In this document: positions 19,541 to 28,439 of the stretch, piece by piece
Numbering within the stretch: the stretch's first letter is position 1
Layout of the letters: each line of letters opens with the position of its first letter
DNA from: Methylophaga muralis
Lineage (GTDB): Bacteria > Pseudomonadota > Gammaproteobacteria > Nitrosococcales > Methylophagaceae
Assembly: GCF_001720165.1 (NCBI RefSeq)
Contig: NZ_MCRI01000001.1
Coordinates: forward strand, 1 to 64,000
Direction: 5' to 3'
DNA: 64,000 nt
The notes under the pieces: generated by a model
What the model saw: the letters and a program-made list of their open reading frames with translations, nothing else
What the model was told of the DNA's origin: nothing
The model's database searches: none
Made by a program: the position numbers and the translations under genes

Positions 19541-20491
19541 ATGAATGCTATGTCACGTTTAGTGATGTTATCGATAACCGGCCTGAGTTTATTCAGCAGC
19601 TTGGTGTTTGCTGACGATCATCTCGCTCAAGTCAAAAAAGGTGATGTTATTCCAGTTCAATTACATCAACTTAAACCGACGCAAGCGTCTGTCGGTTATG
19701 ACCAGGTTTTTTACAAACTGGGCCGTTATGAAGGCGATACCGAAAAGAAATTTGATGAAATTTGTGAAGCCAATGGCCAGAAAGCCATTAAAGAATTTTC
19801 AGCAAAATCTAATGTAGCTATCGCAGGCTCATTCGAATGTACTGATCCAGTTGGTACAGCCACTAAAGATATGAAAACCGTGGTGATTGGACCAGATAAC
19901 GGTTTGTATCTGACCGATGGTCATCATACGTTCAATGTGTTCTGGCATATGCCGGATGGTGGGGCCAACTTTGAAGTCCACGTAGTAGTCGCTGACGATT
20001 ATCGTGATTTAGCGTCGATGGATGATTTCTGGAGCAAGATGCAAGCGGAAAACAACTTATGGTTGTATGACGATAAGTTTGAAGCAATGGAGCACAGCGC
20101 CCTCCCAGAGAGTCTGGGTTTGGAGAACTTTCACAACAATCTTTATCGCTCACTGGTTTACTTTGCCCGTGAAATTGCCTGGGATAAACCTAAGCCAGCC
20201 ATCAACTTTGTGGAGTTTTATTGGGGTAAAGAGATCTATTCAAAGGTTGATTTAAGCCAATATGATCTGAACTCGATGAAAGGCTATAAAAAGGCCGTTA
20301 AAGATGTTGCCGAAGCCATTCTGGCAGTGAAAGGTAATAGTGTAGGTGGTCTGGCAAAATCGCCTAGCCACATGGGTCAGTACGAAGGTTTTGATAAAAA
20401 GGAATTTGAAAAACTGTTCCGTGCGAATAAGAAAGTGGATTATATGCTGCGCTATAAAAAAACAAATGACTGGTGCTGGTCTGAGTTTTGA
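19541..20491 (+). CDS. Secreted ParB/Srx-fold (ParBc_2-like) protein
   Basis: A 316-residue protein with a clear Sec signal peptide (MNAMSRLVMLSITGL... ending at VFADD) and a mature part resembling the ParBc_2 family of putative ParB-like nucleases. Support comes from the early segment VKKGDVIPVQLHQLKPTQ and the YLTDGHHTF motif in place of the ParB GxHR-like catalytic loop. Biochemical activity in this family is not established to my knowledge. GGAG lies 6 bases before the ATG. It sits between the phosphate-type porin and pyrophosphatase, so a periplasmic phosphate-scavenging role is possible but is inference. Confidence 0.7.
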   Translation: MNAMSRLVMLSITGLSLFSSLVFADDHLAQVKKGDVIPVQLHQLKPTQASVGYDQVFYKLGRYEGDTEKKFDEICEANGQKAIKEFSAKSNVAIAGSFECTDPVGTATKDMKTVVIGPDNGLYLTDGHHTFNVFWHMPDGGANFEVHVVVADDYRDLASMDDFWSKMQAENNLWLYDDKFEAMEHSALPESLGLENFHNNLYRSLVYFAREIAWDKPKPAINFVEFYWGKEIYSKVDLSQYDLNSMKGYKKAVKDVAEAILAVKGNSVGGLAKSPSHMGQYEGFDKKEFEKLFRANKKVDYMLRYKKTNDWCWSEF

Positions 20492-20516
20492 TAAAGCAGT
20501 TAATTACAGCCATATC

Positions 20517-21110
20517 ATGCAACTTACTGATTCGTTCACCTTATCTTCAACTCAAGACTTAATGGCGGTTCCCGCCATTAATGTCGAGGGTGAAGTGAAT
20601 GCTCTGATTGAAATTCCAACAGGAACTTCAGCCAAATGGGAAATGAATAAAGATAATACTCAGGAAGTTATCTGGGAATTAAAAAATGACAAACCACGTA
20701 TTGTGAATTACTTGGGTTATCCAGGTAATTACGGCACCATCCCCGGTACAGCGATGCCTAAAGAATTGGGTGGTGACGGCGACCCATTAGATGTTTTGGT
20801 ACTGGGTCAGTCCATCCCGCGTGGCGAAGTCTTGTCAGTGCGTCTGATTGGTGTATTAAAAATGTTGGATGGTGGTGAACAGGATGACAAACTGATTGCT
20901 GTTATCACAGAGGATAGCCCTTTCGCTAACATCGAATCAATGAAACAACTGGATGAAGAATTTCCGGCAGTTTCAGAAATCGTTCGTCTCTGGTTTGAAA
21001 ACTATAAAGGCCCAAATGGCGGCATGGAAGCACAAGGTTTTGCTGATCACCAGGAAGCAATGGATGTCTTGAAACAAGCGATGAATGCTTATCAAAACAG
21101 CTTGAACTAA
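20517..21110 (+). CDS. ppa: Inorganic pyrophosphatase (family I)
   Basis: Soluble enzyme that hydrolyses pyrophosphate to two phosphates. The core has EIPTGTSAKWEMNKD, YPGNYGTIPGT and the metal-binding signature GDGDPLDVLVL. The C-terminal FENYKGPNG segment is also typical. The frame opens at 20346 inside the previous gene; I chose the ATG at 20517 (197 aa). An ATG at 20562 (182 aa) is also possible, and neither has a strong ribosome site. It differs in detail from E. coli Ppa and resembles the pyrophosphatases of other proteobacterial lineages. Confidence 0.9.
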   Translation: MQLTDSFTLSSTQDLMAVPAINVEGEVNALIEIPTGTSAKWEMNKDNTQEVIWELKNDKPRIVNYLGYPGNYGTIPGTAMPKELGGDGDPLDVLVLGQSIPRGEVLSVRLIGVLKMLDGGEQDDKLIAVITEDSPFANIESMKQLDEEFPAVSEIVRLWFENYKGPNGGMEAQGFADHQEAMDVLKQAMNAYQNSLN

Positions 21111-21121
21111 TTTTTAGACTG

Positions 21122-21180
21122 ATGATGGCGTAACGCTGACTCCCAGCAAATATCAGGATTCTGTTACGCCGTCATTTTTC
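21122..21180 (+). terminator. Long hairpin terminator after ppa
   Basis: ATGATGGCGTAAC (21122-21134) pairs with GTTACGCCGTCAT (21163-21175) with one wobble, followed by TTTTTC. The 28-base loop contains a smaller CTGA/TCAG pairing. A terminator is likely, although the loop is unusually long. Confidence 0.65.
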
Positions 21181-21247
21181 TTTGTTATCCCCTTTTAAAG
21201 ATCTCATTAATTGATGAGTCCTTGGCAAAATATTTTCCGGATTCAAT

Positions 21248-23038
21248 ATGACTCAAGAAGAACTATTACAATTTAAGTCATTGGAAGACATTCTCGCCAC
21301 GGTGGCACTCACACCTATTTTCCAACCGATTGTTTCATTAAAGAGCCATCAAATATATGGCTATGAGGCTCTGATCCGCGGTCCATCTGACAGTGTTTTA
21401 CATTCACCGATAAACCTTTTCGATGCAGCTAGTCGTCATGGGCGTCTGGCCGAACTGGATCTGCTGTGTAGAGAAGTCGCCATTTACCGCTTTGGTGAGT
21501 TAAACCTAAACGCCAAATTATTTATTAACACGATTCCGGCAGCGTTGTTACAACCAGATTACCCGCATGGATTGACGGCAAAATTTCTGAAAAAAGCCCG
21601 AATTCCTGCTGAACAAGTGGTTATAGAATTAACTGAACAATATCCGATTGATGATTACGATCTGATGCGTGAAGCCACCGCACACTATCGTGATATGGGA
21701 TTTTCTATCGCGATTGATGATTTAGGCGCAGGTTATTCCGGGCTACGGACCTGGTCAGAATTAAAGCCCGATTACGTTAAGTTGGATCGGCACTTCATGC
21801 AGAATATCCATGAAGATCAGCAGAAAAAACAATTTGTGCAATCAATGATTGATATTGCCCTCAGCAGTAATTGCCGGGTAATAGGCGAAGGCGTTGAAGT
21901 GCGTGAAGAATATCTGGTGGCGCAATCGATGGAAATGCATTTTGCCCAAGGCTATTACTTTGCCAGGCCAACGACCACACCTAAACGAGAACTGCCACCA
22001 GCGTTATTTGCGAAACGGCAAACCCGAGAAAACATTCCATCTGGCGTACCGCGCTCAGATTCATTAGTGGGTAGTCTTTTGACCCAACTCACTCCGGTTC
22101 GAACTTATCATGATGTAAATCATGTCGGTGAACGTTTTCAGAATGCGGTGAAATTAGCGTCTTTACCGGTATTAAACGATAACGACAGCATTGCCGGCAT
22201 GGTGTGGCGGGATGAATTTATGACGCTATATGCCAGCCGTTATGGTCGGGATCTGCATGGTCGAAAACCCATTCATTTGTTTATGGACAGAAAACCGATC
22301 ATCGCCGAAACCTCGATGCCGTTAAAAAACCTAAGTCAGCAAATCACCAGTCAGGATTCTTCACAGCAGCACAGTGTCTTTATCATTTGTGAGCAAGGAT
22401 ATTATCGAGGTGTTGGTAGTTTGATGGATTTGCTGCGACAAATTACCGACTTGCAACTAACCATTGCCCGTCATGCCAATCCTCTCAGTGGATTGCCAGG
22501 TAACGTGCCACTCAATGAACATATACAACAAGCCATACAACAGAAACGTCATTCCACGGTATGTTATTTTGACTTGGATAATTTCAAACCCTATAACGAC
22601 ACCTATGGCTATAACAAAGGCGATAAAGTCATTAATAAAACGGCCAAAATATTGAGCCAACATATTGATCAAGAAATAGATTTTCTGGGTCACGTAGGCG
22701 GTGATGATTTTATTGTAATTTTTGACAGTCAGGATTGGCGGAGCCGTTGCAAGAAAATGCTGAGTGCATTTGAATCACTATATGTTGAACTTTATACCGC
22801 AGAACATCTGCAACAAGGCGGTATTCATGCTCAAGATCGGCATGGACATCAGTTGTTCTACCCGCTGTTGAGCTTATCAATCGGTGCAGTAACCATCAGT
22901 GATTTTGATTATCTAAGAGATGAGACAGACTTGGCGGAACATGCCACCAAAGCGAAGTCCAAGGCGAAGAAGATTTCCGGCAACAGTTTGTATCAACTCA
23001 AACTGTCAGATTGTCAGCCACTCGCTCAGGTGAGCTGA
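21248..23038 (+). CDS. EAL-CBS-GGDEF cyclic-di-GMP enzyme
   Basis: Cytosolic c-di-GMP protein without transmembrane segments, 596 aa. The N-terminal EAL phosphodiesterase domain (about 15-250) keeps its catalytic motifs: YEALIRGP, ELTE, IDDLGAGYSG, KLDR and GEGVE. The middle (about 270-400) looks like a CBS-pair ligand-binding region (ASLPVLNDNDSIAGMVWRD). The C-terminal GGDEF domain (about 410-575) has FDLDNFKPYND and VGGDDF, so the active-site motif reads GGDDF rather than GGDEF. It is probably a phosphodiesterase with a weakened or regulatory GGDEF domain. Confidence 0.9.
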   Translation: MTQEELLQFKSLEDILATVALTPIFQPIVSLKSHQIYGYEALIRGPSDSVLHSPINLFDAASRHGRLAELDLLCREVAIYRFGELNLNAKLFINTIPAALLQPDYPHGLTAKFLKKARIPAEQVVIELTEQYPIDDYDLMREATAHYRDMGFSIAIDDLGAGYSGLRTWSELKPDYVKLDRHFMQNIHEDQQKKQFVQSMIDIALSSNCRVIGEGVEVREEYLVAQSMEMHFAQGYYFARPTTTPKRELPPALFAKRQTRENIPSGVPRSDSLVGSLLTQLTPVRTYHDVNHVGERFQNAVKLASLPVLNDNDSIAGMVWRDEFMTLYASRYGRDLHGRKPIHLFMDRKPIIAETSMPLKNLSQQITSQDSSQQHSVFIICEQGYYRGVGSLMDLLRQITDLQLTIARHANPLSGLPGNVPLNEHIQQAIQQKRHSTVCYFDLDNFKPYNDTYGYNKGDKVINKTAKILSQHIDQEIDFLGHVGGDDFIVIFDSQDWRSRCKKMLSAFESLYVELYTAEHLQQGGIHAQDRHGHQLFYPLLSLSIGAVTISDFDYLRDETDLAEHATKAKSKAKKISGNSLYQLKLSDCQPLAQVS

Positions 23039-23039
23039 T

Positions 23040-23480
23040 TTATCGGCCATTCACCACAGATTTGTTTAATTGCTGCAACACATAATTGACGCGTTGTTTG
23101 ATTTTTTCACGGGTAAGTCGAAATTCAGCCAGGATTTCCTCTTCCGTTCCACGATATTTCGCTGGATCAGTCAGTGGCAAATGTAAACGCAAAGTATGCG
23201 GACTGACGATAGGACATTGTTCATCGGCATTTTCACAGAGGATGACCAATAGATCTGCCCACTCCAACATTTCGCCATTGACCCGAATAGATTCCTGTTG
23301 CGAAATATCAATACCGACCTCCGCCATCACCTTGATGGCCTGAGCGTTCTGACCATGAGCTTCAATACCGGCAGAACGTATCTCAATATCATCGCCAGTT
23401 AAAAATCTAGCCCAGCCTTCTGCCATTTGCGATCGACACGAATTTCCCGTACATAAAAACATGATTCTGAACGTTTCCAT
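23040..23480 (-). CDS. arsC: Thioredoxin-coupled arsenate reductase (LMW-phosphatase fold)
   Basis: Reduces arsenate to arsenite using a cysteine relay. The N-terminal P-loop FLCTGNSCRSQMAEG contains the catalytic CX5R, and PLTDPAK holds the acid Asp. The CENADEQC segment gives the C-x6-C pair that defines the thioredoxin-linked ArsC group and is absent from plain tyrosine phosphatases. At 146 aa it is typical. No arsR, arsB or acr3 lies nearby, so it stands alone. Its end nearly touches the convergent c-di-GMP gene. Confidence 0.87.
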   Translation of the reverse strand: METFRIMFLCTGNSCRSQMAEGWARFLTGDDIEIRSAGIEAHGQNAQAIKVMAEVGIDISQQESIRVNGEMLEWADLLVILCENADEQCPIVSPHTLRLHLPLTDPAKYRGTEEEILAEFRLTREKIKQRVNYVLQQLNKSVVNGR

Positions 23481-23634
23481 AACCTACCTCTTTTATTTCA
23501 CCGCCCAGCCTAGCAAGCTTTTATGACAAAGCGATTAACACGCATTAAAGCTTGCTAATGATTCTTAACTGCACTTGAAATCAGCTGCACGCCTTCTGCT
23601 AGAATGTCGCTTTAATTTATTACCGGATCCACAC

Positions 23635-24312
23635 GTGAAAAAAATTATTTTCAGCTTGTTGCTAATTGCCGCTCCAATGTTATTACCGTCGATCAGTGCC
23701 GCGCAAACAACTCGCTACGTTTCTGATGAACTTGAAATCACTATGCGCAATGGTCAGGGCTTGGAATTTGGTATTCGAAAAATGCTGAAATCCGGCACAG
23801 AGCTTACAGTGTTGGAAAATGATCCTTCCGGGTATTCAAAAGTTCGTACCAGTGACGGTGTGGAAGGCTGGGTGTTATCACGTTACTTAAACAATAATCC
23901 AAGCGCGCGTGAACAATTAGCCGCTAAAGAACAGCGTATTGCCAACCTTGAACTGGAAGTCACCAGTTATAAAGAAGAATTAGCTCAACTCAGCTCACAA
24001 ACTTCAGAAGCTGATGATCAAAATATGTCACTTAAAGAAACGGCGCAACGCCTCAGTAAAGAGCTGGATGATTTACGTCGTACCGCCTCTAATGCAGTAG
24101 CGTTGGAAAATGAAAATCGTCAGTTAAAAGAACGTCTGCAACAAATTGATCATGAAATTCAATCCATCGTTATCGAAAACAACACCCTGAAAGACAATGA
24201 TGCAAAAAACTGGTTTTTGATTGGTGCAGCAGTGTTATTTGGAGGCATGCTGATTGGTCTGGTAATGCCTAGCCTGAGAATGCGTAAGAAAAGCTCGTGG
24301 GGTAATTTCTAA
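23635..24312 (+). CDS. SH3-domain membrane protein (YgiM-like)
   Basis: Periplasmic or membrane-anchored protein of the TIGR04211/YgiM type. It has a signal peptide (KKIIFSLLLIAAPMLL to ISAAQ), a bacterial SH3b domain (about 28-95, RYVSDELEITMRNGQG to GVEGWVLSRYL), a coiled coil of about 100 residues, and a C-terminal transmembrane helix (WFLIGAAVLFGGMLIGLVM) followed by a basic tail. I chose the GTG at 23635 because the signal peptide starts there; the frame extends upstream to 23575. No specific function is known to me. Confidence 0.82.
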   Translation: MKKIIFSLLLIAAPMLLPSISAAQTTRYVSDELEITMRNGQGLEFGIRKMLKSGTELTVLENDPSGYSKVRTSDGVEGWVLSRYLNNNPSAREQLAAKEQRIANLELEVTSYKEELAQLSSQTSEADDQNMSLKETAQRLSKELDDLRRTASNAVALENENRQLKERLQQIDHEIQSIVIENNTLKDNDAKNWFLIGAAVLFGGMLIGLVMPSLRMRKKSSWGNF

Positions 24313-24324
24313 ACCCTCATTACA

Positions 24325-24352
24325 AAAGCGCCGCGATAAACCGCGGCGCTTT
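24325..24352. terminator. Bidirectional terminator between SH3 gene and hutZ
   Basis: AAAGCGCCGCG (24325-24335) pairs perfectly with CGCGGCGCTTT (24342-24352) around a 6-base loop. It is placed between two convergent genes. Confidence 0.85.
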
Positions 24353-24357
24353 GTTGA

Positions 24358-24903
24358 TTATGAAGATTCGTTTTGCGTGATGATTACTTCACGTTTTGTA
24401 TGACCATCACGTAAATGTTGCAGATTTTCACCCGCCAAGGTTCCGCCATCAATCTGATAGGCCTTACCAAAACCTTTCACATAACGTCCCCCTTTCGGCT
24501 TCAGTTTAAATAAACGAAAATCACTTAACTGGCTCAAATTGGTAATGCGTTGTCCATGACGTTCCGTTAACAAAGCAATTCCCACATGCCACGCATCTGA
24601 ATCGACTTCAATCCATTCAGCTTCAACTTGATAAGTCACACGTAAGCGGGCAAATAACTCGATAGCTGAATCTTCATCTTCAATAATCAGCACCGATGCT
24701 TGTGGATGAATCCGTAGATTCACTCCATGCACAGCAATATCACTAAGTAATACATAGAGACAATCACGCCCTACCGCAAATGCCGCATAAGATGCATAGG
24801 GGTGATTATTTTCATCAAGAGTCGACAGCATCAGCGTTTTACGACTGTTAACCATCATCATGATTTCATCACTGATTTGTTGTTCCAAACCTTTATTTTT
24901 CAT
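24358..24903 (-). CDS. hutZ: Heme utilisation protein HutZ/HugZ family
   Basis: Split-barrel (pyridoxamine-phosphate-oxidase-like) protein; homologues bind heme and open the ring to release iron. Visible features are the N-terminal TLMLSTLDENNHPYASYAAF strand pair, the ARLRVTYQVEAEW segment, the GRYVKGFGKAYQ motif and the C-terminal HLRDGHTKREV, where heme-ligand histidines occur in the family. At 181 aa it matches HutZ. It is last in a leftward receptor-hutX-hutZ operon. Confidence 0.88.
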   Translation of the reverse strand: MKNKGLEQQISDEIMMMVNSRKTLMLSTLDENNHPYASYAAFAVGRDCLYVLLSDIAVHGVNLRIHPQASVLIIEDEDSAIELFARLRVTYQVEAEWIEVDSDAWHVGIALLTERHGQRITNLSQLSDFRLFKLKPKGGRYVKGFGKAYQIDGGTLAGENLQHLRDGHTKREVIITQNESS

Positions 24904-24911
24904 CTTAGTGC

Positions 24912-25313
24912 CTATTGAAATTGCTGCATTAACTGATAAAACTTTTCGCGTTGTGAGGTGATTAATTCACCTTGTTCATCACGACCGAGAAACACTTTGA
25001 AGATCACATCCCCATTGGCATCTTCAAACACAAAGGCATAACTTTCGCGACCTCGATGGGGTTTGGTCTGGAAGCTGATTTGCTCAACTTTCTGCAGATT
25101 CAAATGCCCATGAAAGCCATGACCATCCGCCTGCAGGTTATAGAAACCTTCGGCCACACTGCCACGGGGAAAAGGACCGCCAAACTCAAACACGCTACCA
25201 CCATGAATAACGATAGTAGTCATCGGCCCCCAATCACAGATCTGTTCCAGTAATTGTTGGGCATTTTGTCCCGGCATTATTGAGACTGGTGTTACTGCTG
25301 GTTCCTGTTGCAT
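24912..25313 (-). CDS. hutX: Heme carrier protein HutX
   Basis: Cytosolic heme-binding partner thought to pass heme to HutZ. The core TTIVIHGGSVFEFGGPFPRGSV, GFYNLQADGHGFHGHLN and the EDANGDVIFKVFLGRDEQGEL region is characteristic of the HutX/HuvX group. It is somewhat short (133 aa against about 165), mainly at the N-terminus. ATG at 25313 has GGAG 7 bases upstream; an ATG at 25328 overlaps the receptor stop as TAATG. I prefer 25313. Confidence 0.85.
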   Translation of the reverse strand: MQQEPAVTPVSIMPGQNAQQLLEQICDWGPMTTIVIHGGSVFEFGGPFPRGSVAEGFYNLQADGHGFHGHLNLQKVEQISFQTKPHRGRESYAFVFEDANGDVIFKVFLGRDEQGELITSQREKFYQLMQQFQ

Positions 25314-25327
25314 AAATCTACTCCGCA

Positions 25328-27340
25328 TTAGAACTGATAGCGTACGGCTAATCTTACATCACGTCCCGGCATATACAGCTCTTGAAACGCCACTCGGTAA
25401 TATTGATCAGTCAGGTTATTGAGGCTGAGATCCAACTTAAGGTTGGGCATAGTGACCGGCTCCCATGTCGCATAGATATCGGCCAGGGTATAACGATCAT
25501 AATCACGACTATCTGCGGACGGGGTACGATTCTGCGCCTCGATATGACTGACCCTCAGCCCGGTTTTTACACTGCGATTAACAAAACGCTGGCTCAGATC
25601 CAATACCCATTTATCTGCCGGAATACCACTGATTTTCTCACCTGTTTGTTTATCTTCACCACGAGTCTGTCCGTAAGACAAGGCAGCATTAAAATCATTT
25701 AGACCATAATTAAATGTCAGCTCAAAGCCCTTTAATCGAGCTTCGTCAACGTTGCTATATTCAGTATTCAAAGCGAACGGGCTTCCAAATATCACTGCAT
25801 AATTGGTCAACTCTTGTTCGATAAAATTATCTACTTCGTTATAAAAAATATCTGCTCTTAAATTAAGTCGATCATTTTCTCTAAAGACAGCTTGCAAGTT
25901 GTAATCCGCTGAAAACTCCCAATTGCGTGATTCTTCAGGCTTTAAATTGGGATCCGGGATATACGTGTTACAAATGTTGCCAAAATAACAAAAGTGAGTA
26001 CCTGAAGTGTAAAGCTCTTCTACACTTGGAGCCCGAAAAGCTTCGTCGTAACGTAATGTCAGATTCAACTTCTCCGTGGTTTGCCACACCATAGCTGCCG
26101 AAGGTGAAAAGGCATTATTACTACGATCTTCATCACTATTACTGGCTTCAGTACTGAAGTAGTCATATCGCCCTCCCAACTCCAGTCGCCAGGCTTCTGC
26201 AAGAGGAACATGTACTTCAGTAAACGCACCCCAAACTTCAGTTGTTGCATTCATCGGAGTTGGTCGATTAATACCACTACGCGCTGTAGACAATTTATCC
26301 TGATAGCCATCAACACCATAGATAAAACTGATATTGCCCAGCTCAGTTCGGTTATTCAGATTCAAGCCCAATGTTTCAATTTCAGTATTATCAGCTCGAC
26401 GATCTGATAAACGATATTCCTGCATTTCGGTATTATTCCAGTACAACATCAACTGGGCATTAAGCCAGTCACTGCCTGGATTCAGACGATAATCAACCGA
26501 AGCATGATCGGTCTGGTTTTCTCGGTTAATCATAACGTTTCGGGAATCGATATTGGCCGATCCATTTGAGGGAACTTCTCCAGCCACTTCAGAACTACGA
26601 ATGTTAAATGTCGCTGTTTGAGCATCATCAATAAACCAGTCAACTTTGGCCATCACGCCTTTATCACGTGCTGCAGATCCCTCCAGATTCTTACCATTGC
26701 CCAGTTCTATATCATTACCATCACGATAAAAACTGGAAACTAGCCAGTCGAGATTCTCAAAGCGTCCAGCCAGTGCCGCTGTGGTCAACCATTTATCACT
26801 GTTGCTGTGATAGCCCTGCTTGATAAAACCGCCAAAATCCTTTGTTCCCAACAAATCAGCTGCATGAATCGTGTTTTGTGAAATCACGCCGCCAAGCGCG
26901 CCAGAGCCCCATAACGCACTGCTCGGCCCTTTCACTACTTCAACACTTTTGATTAATTCCGGGTCCAGAAAATAGGTCGGGCGATGGCCTGACATAAAGT
27001 TTTGTCTGACCCCATCCACCAGCTGTAACACCTGAGTATCTCCCAAGCCACGGATATTCACATTCTGCACATCATCTCTTGGGCCACCACTCAGCGTGAC
27101 ATTGGGCAGATGGGCAACTGTTTGGGGCACAGAAGTCGCCTGAATTTGTTCCAATTCAGCTTTATCAATCACTGTGATATTACGACTCGGTGTTACAGAT
27201 TGCTCTGCATTACGTGTTGCAGTGATCTTGATTTCTTCCATTTCCAGAGGCGTTTGGGCGTGGCTTGTTGATACCAATAGTGGACTAAGCAAAAGCACAG
27301 ACTGAATCAGGGTAGGGAGGGTTTTACGTTGTGTGTTCAT
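25328..27340 (-). CDS. TonB-dependent heme/hemoglobin receptor
   Basis: Outer-membrane receptor that imports heme with TonB energy. A signal peptide ends near SHAQT and is followed by the TonB box-like MEEIKITATR. The plug domain is about 55-170 (GLGDTQVLQLVDGVRQ, SSALWGSGALGGV). The barrel contains the heme-receptor pair FRAPS ... PNLKPE with a His between them (TSGTHF) and ends YQF. ATG at 27340 has GAGG upstream and gives 670 aa. A Fur-box-like site lies about 100 bases upstream. Confidence 0.9.
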   Translation of the reverse strand: MNTQRKTLPTLIQSVLLLSPLLVSTSHAQTPLEMEEIKITATRNAEQSVTPSRNITVIDKAELEQIQATSVPQTVAHLPNVTLSGGPRDDVQNVNIRGLGDTQVLQLVDGVRQNFMSGHRPTYFLDPELIKSVEVVKGPSSALWGSGALGGVISQNTIHAADLLGTKDFGGFIKQGYHSNSDKWLTTAALAGRFENLDWLVSSFYRDGNDIELGNGKNLEGSAARDKGVMAKVDWFIDDAQTATFNIRSSEVAGEVPSNGSANIDSRNVMINRENQTDHASVDYRLNPGSDWLNAQLMLYWNNTEMQEYRLSDRRADNTEIETLGLNLNNRTELGNISFIYGVDGYQDKLSTARSGINRPTPMNATTEVWGAFTEVHVPLAEAWRLELGGRYDYFSTEASNSDEDRSNNAFSPSAAMVWQTTEKLNLTLRYDEAFRAPSVEELYTSGTHFCYFGNICNTYIPDPNLKPEESRNWEFSADYNLQAVFRENDRLNLRADIFYNEVDNFIEQELTNYAVIFGSPFALNTEYSNVDEARLKGFELTFNYGLNDFNAALSYGQTRGEDKQTGEKISGIPADKWVLDLSQRFVNRSVKTGLRVSHIEAQNRTPSADSRDYDRYTLADIYATWEPVTMPNLKLDLSLNNLTDQYYRVAFQELYMPGRDVRLAVRYQF

Positions 27341-27441
27341 TATTTCCTCAGTAAAGATCGCCTTAACGTTCAAAAAATTGATTTGCAGATAAGAATTACT
27401 GCATCAGGCTGGGGAAATTATCACACCCTACACAACATGTA

Positions 27442-27460
27442 AATAATAACAATTATCATT
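27442..27460. promoter_or_regulatory. Fur-box-like operator between divergent heme genes
   Basis: AATAATAACAATTATCATT matches the 19-base Fur consensus at 13 positions by eye and has the hexamer layout expected. It lies in the region between the heme receptor and hmuT, well placed to repress both operons when iron is sufficient. Confidence 0.65.
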
Positions 27461-27566
27461 TAGATTTAACTTAACAAATTATTTATTTGTGGTTAAACTT
27501 CTGCACTTGCTAATGGCGCTCTTAAATAACGAGCCCGAAACTGATTTACCCTGCTTGGAGTTGTTC

Positions 27567-28439
27567 ATGTCTCAATCTAAATTTTCTCGTCTTAATACGA
27601 GAAAACTATTTTACGGCGTTTTATTACTATTAACTGCTCAAATTACTTTGGCTGAGCCGGTTCATACCGAGAGAATCATCAGTGTCGATAGCAATGCCAC
27701 AGAAATTTTGCTGGCCTTGGGTGCCGGATCCAAAATTATCGCCACTGATATCACCAGTGAGCCATTACTCACAAGTCAGAATGTTAAACAACTCGGCTAT
27801 CACCGTGCGTTGTCGGCCGAAGCGATTTTATCGTTACAACCAGATTTGATTGTGGGCAGCGACCATACCGGGCCCGCCCCCACTGTAAAAGCCATTCAAA
27901 ATGCAAAGATTAACTTTATCCAGCTCAACAGTCCGCAAACCATTGCGGACCTGCGCAGTAATATTCAGCACTTAGCCAGAGCACTGGATCGTGAAAAAAC
28001 CGGTCAGCAATTAATTGACGATATTCAACGAATGGAAACCGCCATCACCGATCATCTCAATGGAACAAATTTAAAAATGGTGTTTCTGCTGGATTTGAAT
28101 GATCGGGGGTTATCACAGGCTGGACGTGACACTGTTGGCCATGCCCTCATCAATGTACTTGATGGTCAAAATATCAGCGAATTTAATGGTTATCAGTCAG
28201 TCTCGTTGGAATCTATTCTGGCTATGAATCCTGATGTCATTATGGTTGGCAGGCGTGGTAATGGCGCCCCTGAAACGGAACAATTATTGACACGTTATCC
28301 TTTGCTTAACAACACCTCTGCCGGTCAAACAAACCGCATTATCAGTATTGATGCCAGTAAGTTAATTGCTGGACTCAGCATAACCGCCGTGCAACAAGCC
28401 GATAAGTTGGCAACCATCATTTACTCCTCAGCAAAATGA
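27567..28439 (+). CDS. hmuT: Heme ABC transporter substrate-binding protein HmuT
   Basis: Periplasmic heme carrier of the class III (BtuF-like) binding proteins. A signal peptide (LFYGVLLLLTAQITLAEP) precedes two lobes joined by a helix; RIISVDSNATEILLALG and AEAILSLQPDLIVGSDHTGP are typical of HmuT. The ATG at 27567, with GGAG 6 bases upstream, gives 290 aa. The longer frame from 27489 would bury the signal peptide. Its stop overlaps the hmuU start. Confidence 0.92.
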   Translation: MSQSKFSRLNTRKLFYGVLLLLTAQITLAEPVHTERIISVDSNATEILLALGAGSKIIATDITSEPLLTSQNVKQLGYHRALSAEAILSLQPDLIVGSDHTGPAPTVKAIQNAKINFIQLNSPQTIADLRSNIQHLARALDREKTGQQLIDDIQRMETAITDHLNGTNLKMVFLLDLNDRGLSQAGRDTVGHALINVLDGQNISEFNGYQSVSLESILAMNPDVIMVGRRGNGAPETEQLLTRYPLLNNTSAGQTNRIISIDASKLIAGLSITAVQQADKLATIIYSSAK

